64,000 nucleotides of DNA from Paenibacillus sp. J45TS6 (GTDB taxonomy: Bacteria > Bacillota > Bacilli > Paenibacillales > Paenibacillaceae): NCBI RefSeq assembly GCF_018403285.1, contig NZ_BOSJ01000006.1:124001-188000 (forward strand). The letters run 5' to 3'. Of the stretch, positions 18,137 to 27,028 are shown in pieces. A model generated the notes under the pieces. That model did no database searches and had not been told where the DNA came from. It saw only the letters and a list, made by a program, of their open reading frames with translations. Every line of letters begins with the position of its first letter. The stretch's first letter is position 1. Position numbers and translations under genes: made by a program.

Positions 18137-19417
18137 GTGGAGAGCATACGATATGAACATCTACAAGAAACTTTGTATTATGAAGTAATGGACAACGGTC
18201 TTTCTGTATACGTGCTACCTAAGCCCGGGTTTGAAAAAACCTATGCTACTTTTGCTACGAAGTTTGGTTCTGTAGACAACCATTTTCGAGTAGAGGGGAA
18301 AGAGGAGCAGCAAGTACCCGACGGGATTGCTCATTTTTTGGAACACAAGATGTTTGAAGAGCCTGAAGGCGATATATTTGCTAAGTTTGCATCTCATGGT
18401 GCTTCTGCTAATGCATTTACAAGTTTCGATCAGACCGTCTATTTATTTTCAGCTACCGAAAATATTAACGAAAACATCGAGACACTTGTGAATTTCGTGC
18501 AAAATCCTTATTTTACAGATCAAAATGTAGAAAAAGAAAAAGGGATTATCGGCCAGGAAATTAATATGTATCAGGATAATCCGGATTGGCGCGTTTATTT
18601 TGGATTAATCGAAGCGATGTTCCAGAAACATCCGGTGAGAATTGACATTGCCGGTACGATTGAATCCATCAGTACAATTACGAAAGAAACGCTTTATGAT
18701 TGCTATAATGCATTTTATCATCCGAGCAATATGCTTCTCTTTGTAGTGGGTGGAGTTGACCCTGGGGAAGTCATGGAACTCATTCGTAACAATCAGGCCC
18801 AAAAGAATTATGAGAAGCAAGGAAAAATAGATCGTCTATTTGAAGAGGAACCTCTTGAAGTAGGTCAGAAACGCCGGGAAGTAAAACTTGCGGTTTCTTT
18901 ACCCAAATGTTTATTTGGATTTAAGGAACTAAGTAAAGGTCTCAGCGGTGAGGAATTGGTGCGAGAGGATTTAACCACACGATTGATGCTTGATTTATTG
19001 TTTGGTTCAAGTACTGAACTGTACCAGAAACTTTATGACGAAGATTTGATATCAGATGGTTTTGGGCATGAGTATAACAGTTCAGCTCAGTATAGCTTTT
19101 CCGCTGTGGGCGGAGATACAAAAGATCCTGATCTTTTGTTAGCACGTGTACGTACAGAAGTGGAAGCGATGAAGCAAAAAGGTTTTGACCAAAATCACTT
19201 TGAGCGGACTCGCAAGAAAAAAATGGGTGGATATTTGCGTATGCTTAATTCCCCAGAGAGTATTGCACATGAATTTACTCGTTATCAATTCCGCGGCGGG
19301 GATTTATTCCGTGTACTGCCCATTTATGAATCCATTACACTCGAAGATGTAAATCGTCGTCTTAGAGAACATATTAATTGGGATCAGCTGGCAGTATCTT
19401 TGGTGGTGAGTCCTTAA
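18137..19417 (+). CDS. ymfH: YmfH, M16 zinc protease
   Basis: A 426-residue metalloprotease with the inverted zinc motif HFLEH at residues 66-70 and a distal acidic segment (GQEINMYQDNPDW). The start is a GTG three bases after the ymfF stop, with AGAAGGGGGA inside the end of ymfF. It is probably the catalytic partner of YmfF. The family resembles processing peptidases acting on small peptides, but the substrate is not known in this setting. Confidence 0.9.
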   Translation: MESIRYEHLQETLYYEVMDNGLSVYVLPKPGFEKTYATFATKFGSVDNHFRVEGKEEQQVPDGIAHFLEHKMFEEPEGDIFAKFASHGASANAFTSFDQTVYLFSATENINENIETLVNFVQNPYFTDQNVEKEKGIIGQEINMYQDNPDWRVYFGLIEAMFQKHPVRIDIAGTIESISTITKETLYDCYNAFYHPSNMLLFVVGGVDPGEVMELIRNNQAQKNYEKQGKIDRLFEEEPLEVGQKRREVKLAVSLPKCLFGFKELSKGLSGEELVREDLTTRLMLDLLFGSSTELYQKLYDEDLISDGFGHEYNSSAQYSFSAVGGDTKDPDLLLARVRTEVEAMKQKGFDQNHFERTRKKKMGGYLRMLNSPESIAHEFTRYQFRGGDLFRVLPIYESITLEDVNRRLREHINWDQLAVSLVVSP

Positions 19418-19418
19418 C

Positions 19419-20189
19419 ATGGAGAGAGAAGCCGGATCCTTTATGAAGCCTATACTCGATACAACGGTTCTGGTTACAGGAGCAAGCAGGGGGATTGGAG
19501 CAGCCATAGCTAAGCGTTTTGCGTCTGTTGGAATGAATGTAGTTATTCATTATATGAGTTCTCATGAAGCAGCCAACGAAGTCGCAAGGCAGTGTATGGA
19601 TTTTGGCGGTAGAATTATGACCGTCAGTGCGGATTTAACCAGCAAAGAACAAATCGAGCGTATGGCTCAAAAATTAAAAGATTATGACATGATTCCTGAT
19701 GTTCTGGTAAATAATGCTGGGATTTCTCATTATGGTCTTCTGTCTGATGTCTCGGAAGAAGAATGGGACCATGTCATGGCGGTTAATCTGAAAGGTACTT
19801 TCCTGTGCACGCAAATGTTTATGCCGGGTATGGTCTCTCAGCGGTATGGCCGGATCATTAACGTCTCATCGATCTGGGGAATATCAGGGGCTTCTTGTGA
19901 GGCTCTTTATTCAGCGACTAAGGGAGGAATCAATGCCTTCACGAAAGCGCTGGCCAAAGAACTGGCTCCCTCTGGTGTGACGGTGAATGCAGTGGCCCCA
20001 GGTGCCGTGGATACAGATATGATGAGTTCCTTCGACGAAGAGGAAAAGAGAACGCTCGAACAAGAAATTCCTGCAGGGAGATTAGCTAAACCAGATGAAA
20101 TTTCTTCATTGGTATATTTTTTAGCACTCCCTGAGTCTGGTTATATTAATGGACAGATTATATCGCCGAATGGCGGCTGGCTGACCTAG
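19419..20189 (+). CDS. ymfI: YmfI, short-chain dehydrogenase/reductase
   Basis: A 256-residue Rossmann-fold oxidoreductase. The cofactor loop TGASRGIG lies near residue 22, VNNAG in the middle, and the catalytic YSATKGG near 167, with the preceding INVSS serine. The ATG at 19419 follows GGTGGTGAG in the ymfH tail; a second ATG at 19443 lacks a better site, so the longer form is chosen with moderate certainty. It resembles 3-oxoacyl-ACP reductases, but its real substrate cannot be read from sequence. It is likely co-transcribed with ymfF-ymfH. Confidence 0.88.
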   Translation: MEREAGSFMKPILDTTVLVTGASRGIGAAIAKRFASVGMNVVIHYMSSHEAANEVARQCMDFGGRIMTVSADLTSKEQIERMAQKLKDYDMIPDVLVNNAGISHYGLLSDVSEEEWDHVMAVNLKGTFLCTQMFMPGMVSQRYGRIINVSSIWGISGASCEALYSATKGGINAFTKALAKELAPSGVTVNAVAPGAVDTDMMSSFDEEEKRTLEQEIPAGRLAKPDEISSLVYFLALPESGYINGQIISPNGGWLT

Positions 20190-20288
20190 AACACAGTAAA
20201 TTAATTCCTGTATAAGGAGTACGTACCTTGCTCATATTAACTACTGCTCACTTTAAATCTCATGAGTAATGCTAAGGAGGATTTAATG

Positions 20289-20543
20289 ATGTCAACAGTA
20301 GTCAGTAATTTTGATGCATGGAAAAAATTTCTGGGTGATCGTGTAGCGCAGGCCGAAAAACTCGGTATTAGCGAAGATGTCATTAATAAACTTGCTTACG
20401 AAATCGGTGATTTTCTTGATGAAAAAGTCGATCCGGCAAACCCATCCAACCGTGCATTAAAAGAACTATGGGACGTGGGTAATGAGGAAGAGCGTCGTAC
20501 AATTGCTAAGCTCATGGTCAAATTGGCTAAGAAAAACGCATAG
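20289..20543 (+). CDS. ymfJ: YmfJ, DUF3243 protein
   Basis: A small 84-residue soluble protein (MSTVVSNFDAWKKFLGDRV) with the family segment RALKELWDVGNEEERRTIAKLMVKL. The frame is open from 20262, but GCTAAGGAGG ends at 20280, so the start is ATG 20289 (8-base spacing) or the adjacent 20286. B. subtilis has the homologue in the same place, between ymfI and ymfK. No function is known. Confidence 0.87.
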   Translation: MSTVVSNFDAWKKFLGDRVAQAEKLGISEDVINKLAYEIGDFLDEKVDPANPSNRALKELWDVGNEEERRTIAKLMVKLAKKNA

Positions 20544-20554
20544 TGGCGCACGGA

Positions 20555-20579
20555 AGAGCTCCCGAAAGGGAGCTTTTCT
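20555..20579 (+). terminator. Terminator after ymfJ
   Basis: The stem GAGCTCCC, loop GAAA, GGGAGCTT is followed by TTTCTG, giving a short T run. Confidence 0.75.
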
Positions 20580-20730
20580 GTAATTGTTACATCCTTGGTT
20601 CTTGTAATTCATTTTTATTTTATATATCATTAGTAAGACCCATGTTTGATGGATTCAGATCCAAACATTTTCTGCTCGGGGAATGACTGATTATGTCGAA
20701 TATTGAGGAATAAGCTTCAGAGGTGTTAAT

Positions 20731-21498
20731 ATGGAGTACAAACAATGGTATATGGAGTACAAAATACATAAGAACAGACCTGGACTCCTTGGTGATATTG
20801 CTTCCATGCTTGGAATGCTTGAAGTAAACATTTTGACTATTAATGGTGTTGAAGGAAAGACAAGAGGGATGCTGATCGAGTCAGATGATGATGAGAAGAT
20901 CCAACTCTTAGGTCAAATGCTGAAAAAAGTGAATAACATTACGGTAACAGCTCTTCGTGCGCCAAGACTTGTGGATATACTCGCGGTCAGACATGGCCGA
21001 TATATTGATCGGGATTCAGATGATCGTAAAACTTTTCGTTTTACAAGGGATGAACTTGGGTTACTTGTTGATTTTTTGGGTGAAGTATTTAAGAAGGAAG
21101 GAAATCAGGTTATTGGTTTGCGGGGAATGCCGCGTGTAGGAAAAACGGAATCCATTATTGCCGGAAGTGTATGTGCGATGAAACGATGGACGTTTGTATC
21201 GTCTACCCTATTGCGCCAAACCATACGCAGTCAAATGTCTGAGGACGAAATGAACCCAAATAATGTCTTTATTGTCGACGGGATTGTGAGTACAATTCGT
21301 TCTAACGAGAAACACTATAATTTGCTGCAAGAGATCATGAGCATGCCGAGTACGAAAGTAATTGAGCATCCTGACATTTTCGTGCAAGAATCTGAGTATG
21401 ACTATAATGATTTCGATATTATCATTGAACTTCGAAGCACTCCAGACGAAGAGATTATATATGATACGTTTACTGCAAATTATACCGATGATCTGTAA
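20731..21498 (+). CDS. ymfK: YmfK, DUF3388 protein with ACT-like and P-loop-like parts
   Basis: A 255-residue protein recognisable as YmfK. Residues about 8-75 look like an ACT-type ligand-binding domain (HKNRPGLLGDIASMLGMLEVNILTING). Around residues 133-142 is a P-loop-like sequence, GMPRVGKTES, which suggests nucleotide binding. No clear Walker B was identified. The start ATG has AGAGGTG upstream. It lies between ymfJ and rodZ as in B. subtilis. Its role is unknown. Confidence 0.85.
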   Translation: MEYKQWYMEYKIHKNRPGLLGDIASMLGMLEVNILTINGVEGKTRGMLIESDDDEKIQLLGQMLKKVNNITVTALRAPRLVDILAVRHGRYIDRDSDDRKTFRFTRDELGLLVDFLGEVFKKEGNQVIGLRGMPRVGKTESIIAGSVCAMKRWTFVSSTLLRQTIRSQMSEDEMNPNNVFIVDGIVSTIRSNEKHYNLLQEIMSMPSTKVIEHPDIFVQESEYDYNDFDIIIELRSTPDEEIIYDTFTANYTDDL

Positions 21499-21580
21499 AG
21501 GTACAGCGATAATTTAAAGAAATGTGTTTTTTATAAATGAAATACATCTTGGATAAGACAAAAAAAGAGGAGGAATTCGC

Positions 21581-22561
21581 ATGTCTGAACTGGGTCAGCA
21601 GTTGAAAGAGGCCCGGCTGCAAAAAGGACTAAGCCTTGATGATGTTCAAGAAATGACAAAGATTAGAAAAAGGTATCTTGAAGCAATCGAATCCGGAGAT
21701 TATAAAGTTCTCCCTGGCAGCTTTTATGTGCGGGCGTTTATTAAAACCTATGCGGAAACGGTAGGATTGAATCCTGATGAGCTGCTCGAAGGACATAAGA
21801 AGGATGTTCCAGATTCAGAACAAGAAGCTACAATGGAACCGGTTATTACGAAGCGTTCCAGCCGTCCGGCTTCGGAGCGTAATAACAAATGGTTGACTAC
21901 TGTATTACCTTGGACTTTTTTGGCTCTCATTCTAGTTCTAATTTACGTTTATGCAAGTGATAAGGATAAGAATCAAGCTGAGATTCCAAGTAATCCTGAT
22001 ACGGAACAACAGGTAAACCCACCTGTAAATGAAACGCCAACACCATCCGAAGACGAAGGGGTTGCGGGCGAGGATACAGAGGAGCCAGGTACCGATGTAG
22101 GCGGTGGAGATCAGCAAGATCCAAGCGATGGAGAAGATACTCCGGCTGAAGAAGAGCCTGCCGAAGATCCAACTGAACAGCCAGTGACGATTACGCAGAG
22201 CGGTACAGCAGGTAATATTACGATCTTTGACGTTGCTGGCGGTAGTGAAGGTGAACCGGTGAAGGTTGTAATTAAAGCTTCAGGTCTTAGCTGGATGGAA
22301 GTATATGCAGGTGAGAACTCTAGTGGTGAGAAATTGTTCAGAGATAACACGGCAGAGGGACAAACCTACAGTTTTGATCTTGGTCCAGAAGGAATGTACA
22401 TTAAATCTGGCTACGCTCCCGCTACGGAAATTACCGTTAATGGTGAAGTGGTTACCGATGGAAAGACGACGAATCGAATTCGTTTAGAGCGTGTGGAAGG
22501 ATCAAGTTCTGATCAGAGCAATACGGCAGGCGAAGATGAATCTTCAGATTCTGGCGAGTAA
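21581..22561 (+). CDS. rodZ: RodZ-like cell-shape protein (YmfM)
   Basis: Bitopic membrane protein that links the MreB cytoskeleton to the elongation machinery. The 326-residue product has an N-terminal Cro/CI-type helix-turn-helix domain (1-70, with YLEAIESGDYKVLPG), a single membrane segment (about 106-126), a Pro/Glu/Asp-rich linker and an extracellular DUF4115-type beta domain (about 205-305). AGGAGGAATTC precedes the ATG. Its position before pgsA and cinA matches B. subtilis ymfM. Confidence 0.9.
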   Translation: MSELGQQLKEARLQKGLSLDDVQEMTKIRKRYLEAIESGDYKVLPGSFYVRAFIKTYAETVGLNPDELLEGHKKDVPDSEQEATMEPVITKRSSRPASERNNKWLTTVLPWTFLALILVLIYVYASDKDKNQAEIPSNPDTEQQVNPPVNETPTPSEDEGVAGEDTEEPGTDVGGGDQQDPSDGEDTPAEEEPAEDPTEQPVTITQSGTAGNITIFDVAGGSEGEPVKVVIKASGLSWMEVYAGENSSGEKLFRDNTAEGQTYSFDLGPEGMYIKSGYAPATEITVNGEVVTDGKTTNRIRLERVEGSSSDQSNTAGEDESSDSGE

Positions 22562-22572
22562 TTGCCTACTCT

Positions 22573-22608
22573 AACATGTACAGCGAAATGTCGCTGTACA
22601 TGTTTTTT
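22573..22608 (+). terminator. Terminator after rodZ
   Basis: A perfect 14-base stem, AACATGTACAGCGA/TCGCTGTACATGTT, with an AATG loop and a T run. Confidence 0.95.
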
Positions 22609-22642
22609 CGAGTAAGGTTATCTGACAAGATTTTGATAGAGA

Positions 22643-22672
22643 TTCGATTTATGGACCCTATTCTAATATAAT
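22643..22672 (+). promoter_or_regulatory. Candidate promoter of yajQ
   Basis: TTCGAT (22643-22648), an 18-base spacer and a perfect TATAAT (22667-22672), 40 bases before the start codon. Confidence 0.5.
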
Positions 22673-22713
22673 GTTACATAGGGCATCATGACTAATGAAA
22701 GGAAGTGGATCAT

Positions 22714-23202
22714 ATGAGTGAAAGTTCATTTGATATTGTATCCAAATTAGATTTGGCGGAACTAACGAACGCCGTAACCCAAGCAGAGAAAGAAATTGGG
22801 AGCCGTTACGATTTTAAAGGTAGTAAGAGCAGTCTTAAAATAGAGAAAGATGCGCTTATTATCGTTTCAGATGATGAATATAAACTGAATGCAGTCATTG
22901 ACGTTTTACAATCAAAAATGGTTAAAAGAGGTCTCCCGCTAAAAAATCTTGACTATGGTAAAGTTGAGCCTGCTTCGATGGGTACCGTGCGTCAGCGTCT
23001 TGGTTTTAAACAAGGAATTGATCAAGATAATGCTAAAAAAATTAATGTTCTGATTCGTGACTCGAAGCTAAAAGTAAAAAGTCAAATCCAAGGCGATCAA
23101 ATCAGGGTCTCTGGAAAAAGTCGGGATGATCTTCAAGCGATTATACAGTTGCTGCGCTCAAGTGATTTACCTCTTGATCTTCAGTTTACAAACATGAAAT
23201 AA
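22714..23202 (+). CDS. yajQ: YajQ-family nucleotide-binding protein
   Basis: A 162-residue protein of the YajQ (DUF520) family, two ferredoxin-like halves. Some members bind cyclic di-GMP and others are implicated in tRNA or GTP binding, so the ligand here is open. Family markers are the start [18 protein letters not shown], the [12 protein letters not shown] segment and the final [14 protein letters not shown]. The frame opens at a GTG (22705), but AAAGGAAG points to the ATG at 22714. It is not found at this spot in B. subtilis. Confidence 0.92.
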   Translation: MSESSFDIVSKLDLAELTNAVTQAEKEIGSRYDFKGSKSSLKIEKDALIIVSDDEYKLNAVIDVLQSKMVKRGLPLKNLDYGKVEPASMGTVRQRLGFKQGIDQDNAKKINVLIRDSKLKVKSQIQGDQIRVSGKSRDDLQAIIQLLRSSDLPLDLQFTNMK

Positions 23203-23387
23203 AACAAGATATGAAATCATGAGTAAATCTCTATATGTTTTCATGCTCGGATATATGTAAGGAGTAGAAATTCATAAATAGAGATGCTCAGGATTCATTA
23301 CATATCTCATGAATGACAAATAGACATAGGGGGGATTTGCTATCACTGCAGATCTCCAAGTACGATCTAAAGGGGAGGGCGTCTTTC

Positions 23388-23969
23388 TTGAATTTACCCA
23401 ACCGAATCACACTAGCAAGAATTTTCATGATTCCGGTCATGATGATCTTTTTGCTAGTTGATTTTGATTTTTATCCATCTCCAATCCAGTTTGGTGATTA
23501 TTCTCTTCCTTATAACCAGCTCATTGCTGTGATTATTTTTATCGTAGCTGCGAGTACTGATGGAATTGACGGATACATTGCGCGAAAACACAATCTGGTT
23601 ACCAATCTCGGTAAACTACTTGATCCGCTTGCAGATAAACTTTTAATTACAGCTGTGCTTGTTTCCTTAGTTGAAATGGGCAGTGTACCATCATGGATGG
23701 CTGTTGTTATCATCAGTCGTGAATTTGCGGTAACAGGATTACGTCAGGTAGCGCTGCTGGATGGTTCCGTTGTAGCTGCCAGCTCTTGGGGCAAGGTGAA
23801 GACGGTAACTCAAATTATCGCAATTTCCCTTTTATTATTGAATAATTTCCCATTTGCTTTTATATCCATCCCTATGGATGTTATTTTCATCTGGCTGGCA
23901 ACCATCGTGACTCTGTACTCTGGAATCGACTATTTTGTTAAGAACAAACATCTTCTTCGCCAAAACTAA
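23388..23969 (+). CDS. pgsA: Phosphatidylglycerophosphate synthase
   Basis: Transfers the phosphatidyl group from CDP-diacylglycerol to glycerol 3-phosphate, the committed step to phosphatidylglycerol. The 193-residue integral membrane protein carries the CDP-alcohol phosphotransferase motif (DGYIAR, then G and two Asp in NLGKLLDPLAD) and several hydrophobic helices. The frame is open from 23313, but AAGGGGAGGG at about 23370-23379 sets the start at the TTG at 23388, giving LNLPNRITLAR as the N-terminus and the family's usual length. Confidence 0.93.
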   Translation: MNLPNRITLARIFMIPVMMIFLLVDFDFYPSPIQFGDYSLPYNQLIAVIIFIVAASTDGIDGYIARKHNLVTNLGKLLDPLADKLLITAVLVSLVEMGSVPSWMAVVIISREFAVTGLRQVALLDGSVVAASSWGKVKTVTQIIAISLLLLNNFPFAFISIPMDVIFIWLATIVTLYSGIDYFVKNKHLLRQN

Positions 23970-24015
23970 GCGTAAACCTAAGCGTAATTGTTTAATATAA
24001 TTTTATAATTCAACG

Positions 24016-24049
24016 CAAAAGAGCAATAGGTAAATCCTATTGCTCTTTT
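24016..24049 (+). terminator. Terminator after pgsA
   Basis: A perfect stem, AAAAGAGCAATAGG/CCTATTGCTCTTTT, with a short loop; the T residues are in the right arm. Confidence 0.85.
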
Positions 24050-24089
24050 GGGGACTAGAAACATAAGCTGGGAGACTGGAGGAGTTAAC

Positions 24090-25355
24090 ATGAAAGCAGA
24101 GATTATCGCAGTAGGTACAGAACTTTTACTCGGTCAAATCGTGAATACGAATGCTCAGTTCCTATCGAAGGAGCTTGCTGCTATTGGTGTTGATGTATAT
24201 TTTCAGACGGTTGTCGGGGATAATGCCAGCCGGATGAGACAAGCGATAGAAACGGCGCGGAGCCGTGCAGATATTGTTGTTTTTTCAGGCGGAATCGGTC
24301 CGACTCAAGATGATATTACAAAGGATGTTTTAGCCGATCTCCTGGGACTAAATCTTCTGATGGATCAGCGTTCCCTGGATCAAATTGAAAAAATGTTCAC
24401 TAGACGCGGTACAGTGATGACGGAAAATAATAAACGTCAAGCTACTATTATAGAAGGAGCAAGTCCGTTGCTTAACGAAACGGGACTAGCACTTGGGAAT
24501 GCGATCAGTCATGAAGGAACCCATTATATTATTCTTCCTGGTCCTCCGAAAGAGCTTAAGCCCATGTTTACAAACCAGGTATTGCCTTGGTTGTATCAGC
24601 ATGTTTTAGCTGGCGAAATGCCGATATATTCAAAAATGCTTAAGTTCGCCGGTATTGGTGAATCTATGCTTGAGGACAAGCTGAAAGATTTGATTACGAG
24701 TCAAACGGATCCTACGATTGCCCCTTATGCAAGTGAAGGAGAAGTTACCGTACGAATCTCAACGAAGGCTCCAAGTGAAAGAGAAGCCATGGTGAAGTTA
24801 AATGAGCTTGAGCTTCTTATTCAGCAGCGGTTACCTGAGCATATGTATGCAAGCCATGATATTCCGATAGAACATGTTATCGTTGAAATGATGGCAGATC
24901 GCGAACAGACGCTGGCAGCAGCTGAAAGCTGCACAGGGGGGCTGCTGATGGCCCTTCTAACTTCTATTCCAGGGAGCGGAACCATGCTTCGAGGCGGATT
25001 TGTATGCTACTCGAATGAAATGAAAGAGAAGCTTCTGAATGTACCGCATCATTATCTTGAAGGTGAAGATGCACCTGGGGCCGTGAGTCCTGAAGTAGCG
25101 AAAGTACTCGCAGAACAAGCTCAGATGATTGCAGATTCAGACTACGGACTATCCATTACGGGTGTAGCAGGTCCGGGATATTCAGAGCGAAAAGAAGTAG
25201 GTCTTGTATACATTGGTATAGCTGAACGAGACAAGGAGACAGAAGTTCATGAATTAAAACTGAGCGGTAATCGGGAGACGATTCGAATTCGTTCTGCTAA
25301 AACCATTTTATATCGTTTGTGGCGCCGACTGGTTGAGAACGAAAAACTGAACTAG
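24090..25355 (+). CDS. cinA: CinA-family protein
   Basis: Competence/damage-inducible protein, 421 residues. The N-terminal MoaB/MogA-like domain (KAEIIAVGTELLLGQ, SGGIGPTQDD) is known in the family for pyrophosphatase-like activity, and the C-terminal domain (from about 255, AAESCTGGLL and SITGVAGPG) for nicotinamide-nucleotide amidase activity. The frame opens at 24048, but GGAGGAG points to the ATG at 24090. It precedes recA, as in many Firmicutes, although here a 386-base gap with a terminator separates them. Confidence 0.95.
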   Translation: MKAEIIAVGTELLLGQIVNTNAQFLSKELAAIGVDVYFQTVVGDNASRMRQAIETARSRADIVVFSGGIGPTQDDITKDVLADLLGLNLLMDQRSLDQIEKMFTRRGTVMTENNKRQATIIEGASPLLNETGLALGNAISHEGTHYIILPGPPKELKPMFTNQVLPWLYQHVLAGEMPIYSKMLKFAGIGESMLEDKLKDLITSQTDPTIAPYASEGEVTVRISTKAPSEREAMVKLNELELLIQQRLPEHMYASHDIPIEHVIVEMMADREQTLAAAESCTGGLLMALLTSIPGSGTMLRGGFVCYSNEMKEKLLNVPHHYLEGEDAPGAVSPEVAKVLAEQAQMIADSDYGLSITGVAGPGYSERKEVGLVYIGIAERDKETEVHELKLSGNRETIRIRSAKTILYRLWRRLVENEKLN

Positions 25356-25390
25356 ATAAATAGTTACAAAGCAGATGAAGAAAAAAGTAC

Positions 25391-25526
25391 TATAAGTGAA
25401 TCAATTTCATAATACCTTTAGTTGTTTTTATCAAGATTGTATATAGATCGAAATGGTTTTATTTGTCTATATATAGTTACAAGTTCATCATTATTAATGA
25501 GTTATGAAATTGATTCAAGTTATATA
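25391..25526. repeat. Inverted-repeat element between cinA and recA
   Basis: TGAATCAATTTCATAA (about 25397-25412) is repeated exactly in inverted orientation as TTATGAAATTGATTCA (about 25502-25517), with partial similarity beyond both arms. Inside, TATATAGA and TCTATATA form a second nested inverted repeat. The whole 136-base unit is AT-rich and could form a cruciform. A shortened relative lies at 38607-38662. Confidence 0.5.
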
Positions 25527-25568
25527 TGTTTGACGCTTTTGATTTGAACCAGTATACTACAAGTAATC

Positions 25569-25615
25569 GGAAGAACCGGGCGCAAATCAGATTTGCACAG
25601 GTTCTTCCTTTTTTT
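25569..25615 (+). terminator. Terminator upstream of recA
   Basis: GGAAGAACC and GCAAATC pair with GATTTGC and GGTTCTTCC around a small internal loop, then seven T residues. It would end cinA transcription and insulate the recA promoter. Confidence 0.9.
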
Positions 25616-25657
25616 ATGCTCAGAGGATCAGCGGGCCCCTGGTCTCTCGAAAAAAAA

Positions 25658-25671
25658 CGAATGTATGTTCT
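25658..25671 (+). promoter_or_regulatory. LexA (SOS) box of recA
   Basis: CGAATGTATGTTCT matches the Firmicute LexA operator CGAACnnnnGTTCG at all but two positions and sits just upstream of the recA promoter. Confidence 0.8.
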
Positions 25672-25681
25672 CAAAAAATGC

Positions 25682-25710
25682 TTGGCAAACGAGACCAAAG
25701 AGAGTATCAT
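25682..25710 (+). promoter_or_regulatory. Promoter of recA
   Basis: TTGGCA (25682-25687), 17 bases and TATCAT (25705-25710), directly downstream of the LexA box. Confidence 0.65.
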
Positions 25711-25741
25711 AGAGTTATAAACATAGAAGGATGTGAGTTTA

Positions 25742-26803
25742 TTGTCAGATCGTCGTGCAGCGTTAGATATGGCGCTACGTCAAATAGAGAAACAATTCGG
25801 TAAAGGTTCAATTATGAAACTGGGTGAATCAACTCACATGCAAGTAGAAATTGTACCCAGTGGATCGATTGCTTTAGATATTGCACTAGGAACCGGCGGA
25901 TTTCCAAGAGGTCGGATTATTGAAATATATGGACCAGAATCATCAGGTAAAACAACTGTTGCACTCCATGCTATTGCTGAAGTTCAAAAGGCAGGCGGAC
26001 AAGCTGCATTTATTGATGCAGAGCATGCGCTTGACCCGCAATATGCAAGCAAACTGGGTGTAAATATCGATGAATTACTTCTTTCTCAACCAGATACAGG
26101 GGAGCAAGGTCTTGAAATTGCTGAAGCTCTTGTAAGAAGTGGTGCTGTTGATATTGTGGTTATTGACTCTGTTGCTGCACTTGTGCCTAAGGCAGAGATT
26201 GAAGGAGATATGGGAGATTCTCACGTAGGTCTTCAAGCTCGTCTGATGTCTCAAGCGCTTCGTAAGCTGTCTGGTGCAATCAGTAAGTCCAAAACGATTG
26301 CAATCTTTATTAACCAGCTTCGTGAAAAAGTTGGGGTTATGTTCGGTAATCCAGAGACAACACCAGGTGGACGCGCACTGAAGTTCTATTCCACAGTTCG
26401 TCTTGATGTCCGCCGGATTGAAAGCATTAAAATGGGTAACGACGTTGTCGGAAACCGTACAAGAGTTAAAGTTGTCAAAAATAAAGTTGCTCCTCCGTTT
26501 AAACAAGCGGAAGTCGACATTATGTATGGTGAAGGGATTTCCAAGGAAGGAAGTCTTATTGATATCGGTACTGAACATGGGATTGTTGATAAGAGTGGCG
26601 CTTGGTACTCTTACAGCGGTGAACGTTTAGGTCAAGGCCGTGAAAATGCAAAACAGTTCTTGAAAGAAAATCCTGTGATCGCTCAAACGATTGAACAAAA
26701 GATTCGTGAAGCAAGCAATTTGACGACTGTGGTTGAAGCTCCTTCTGAAGCAGATAAAGCGAAAGAAGCGAAAGAAGAACAGGAATTGTTTGAGGTCGAA
26801 TAA
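25742..26803 (+). CDS. recA: Recombinase RecA
   Basis: DNA-dependent ATPase that performs strand exchange and triggers LexA self-cleavage. The 353-residue protein has the full RecA core: Walker [10 protein letters not shown] (about residues 64-72), the [21 protein letters not shown] region, the [21 protein letters not shown] loop seen in two parts, and an acidic C-terminal tail. The frame opens at a GTG (25733), but the ribosome site AGAAGG and the alignment with B. subtilis MSDRQAALDMAL favour the TTG at 25742. SOS control is indicated by the LexA box. Confidence 0.97.
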   Translation: MSDRRAALDMALRQIEKQFGKGSIMKLGESTHMQVEIVPSGSIALDIALGTGGFPRGRIIEIYGPESSGKTTVALHAIAEVQKAGGQAAFIDAEHALDPQYASKLGVNIDELLLSQPDTGEQGLEIAEALVRSGAVDIVVIDSVAALVPKAEIEGDMGDSHVGLQARLMSQALRKLSGAISKSKTIAIFINQLREKVGVMFGNPETTPGGRALKFYSTVRLDVRRIESIKMGNDVVGNRTRVKVVKNKVAPPFKQAEVDIMYGEGISKEGSLIDIGTEHGIVDKSGAWYSYSGERLGQGRENAKQFLKENPVIAQTIEQKIREASNLTTVVEAPSEADKAKEAKEEQELFEVE

Positions 26804-26934
26804 AAAGATTCGCTAAATGTGAGAACAAGGTACCTGTAAAGGACATGTTTTTCCTGGCAGAATAGATGTTACTATAACGTTACCCTTATACAACTGTATG
26901 AACTGTCAGGAACGCTTTATAGTGTAAGAGTAAG

Positions 26935-26967
26935 AAACCGCGGCTTATTTTGGCTGCGGTTTTTTTA
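26935..26967 (+). terminator. Terminator after recA
   Basis: AAACCGCGGC pairs with GCTGCGGTTT (one G-U), followed by a T run. Confidence 0.9.
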
Positions 26968-27028
26968 TATGTAATAGGTCCGAAACAAAGTAGATAATAG
27001 AACAAGGTATCAAGAAAGGCGTGGTAAA

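Noticed and set aside
25477-25720. Short open frames on both strands between cinA and recA
   Set aside because: They cover the terminator, LexA box and promoter of recA and have no ribosome site or known product.
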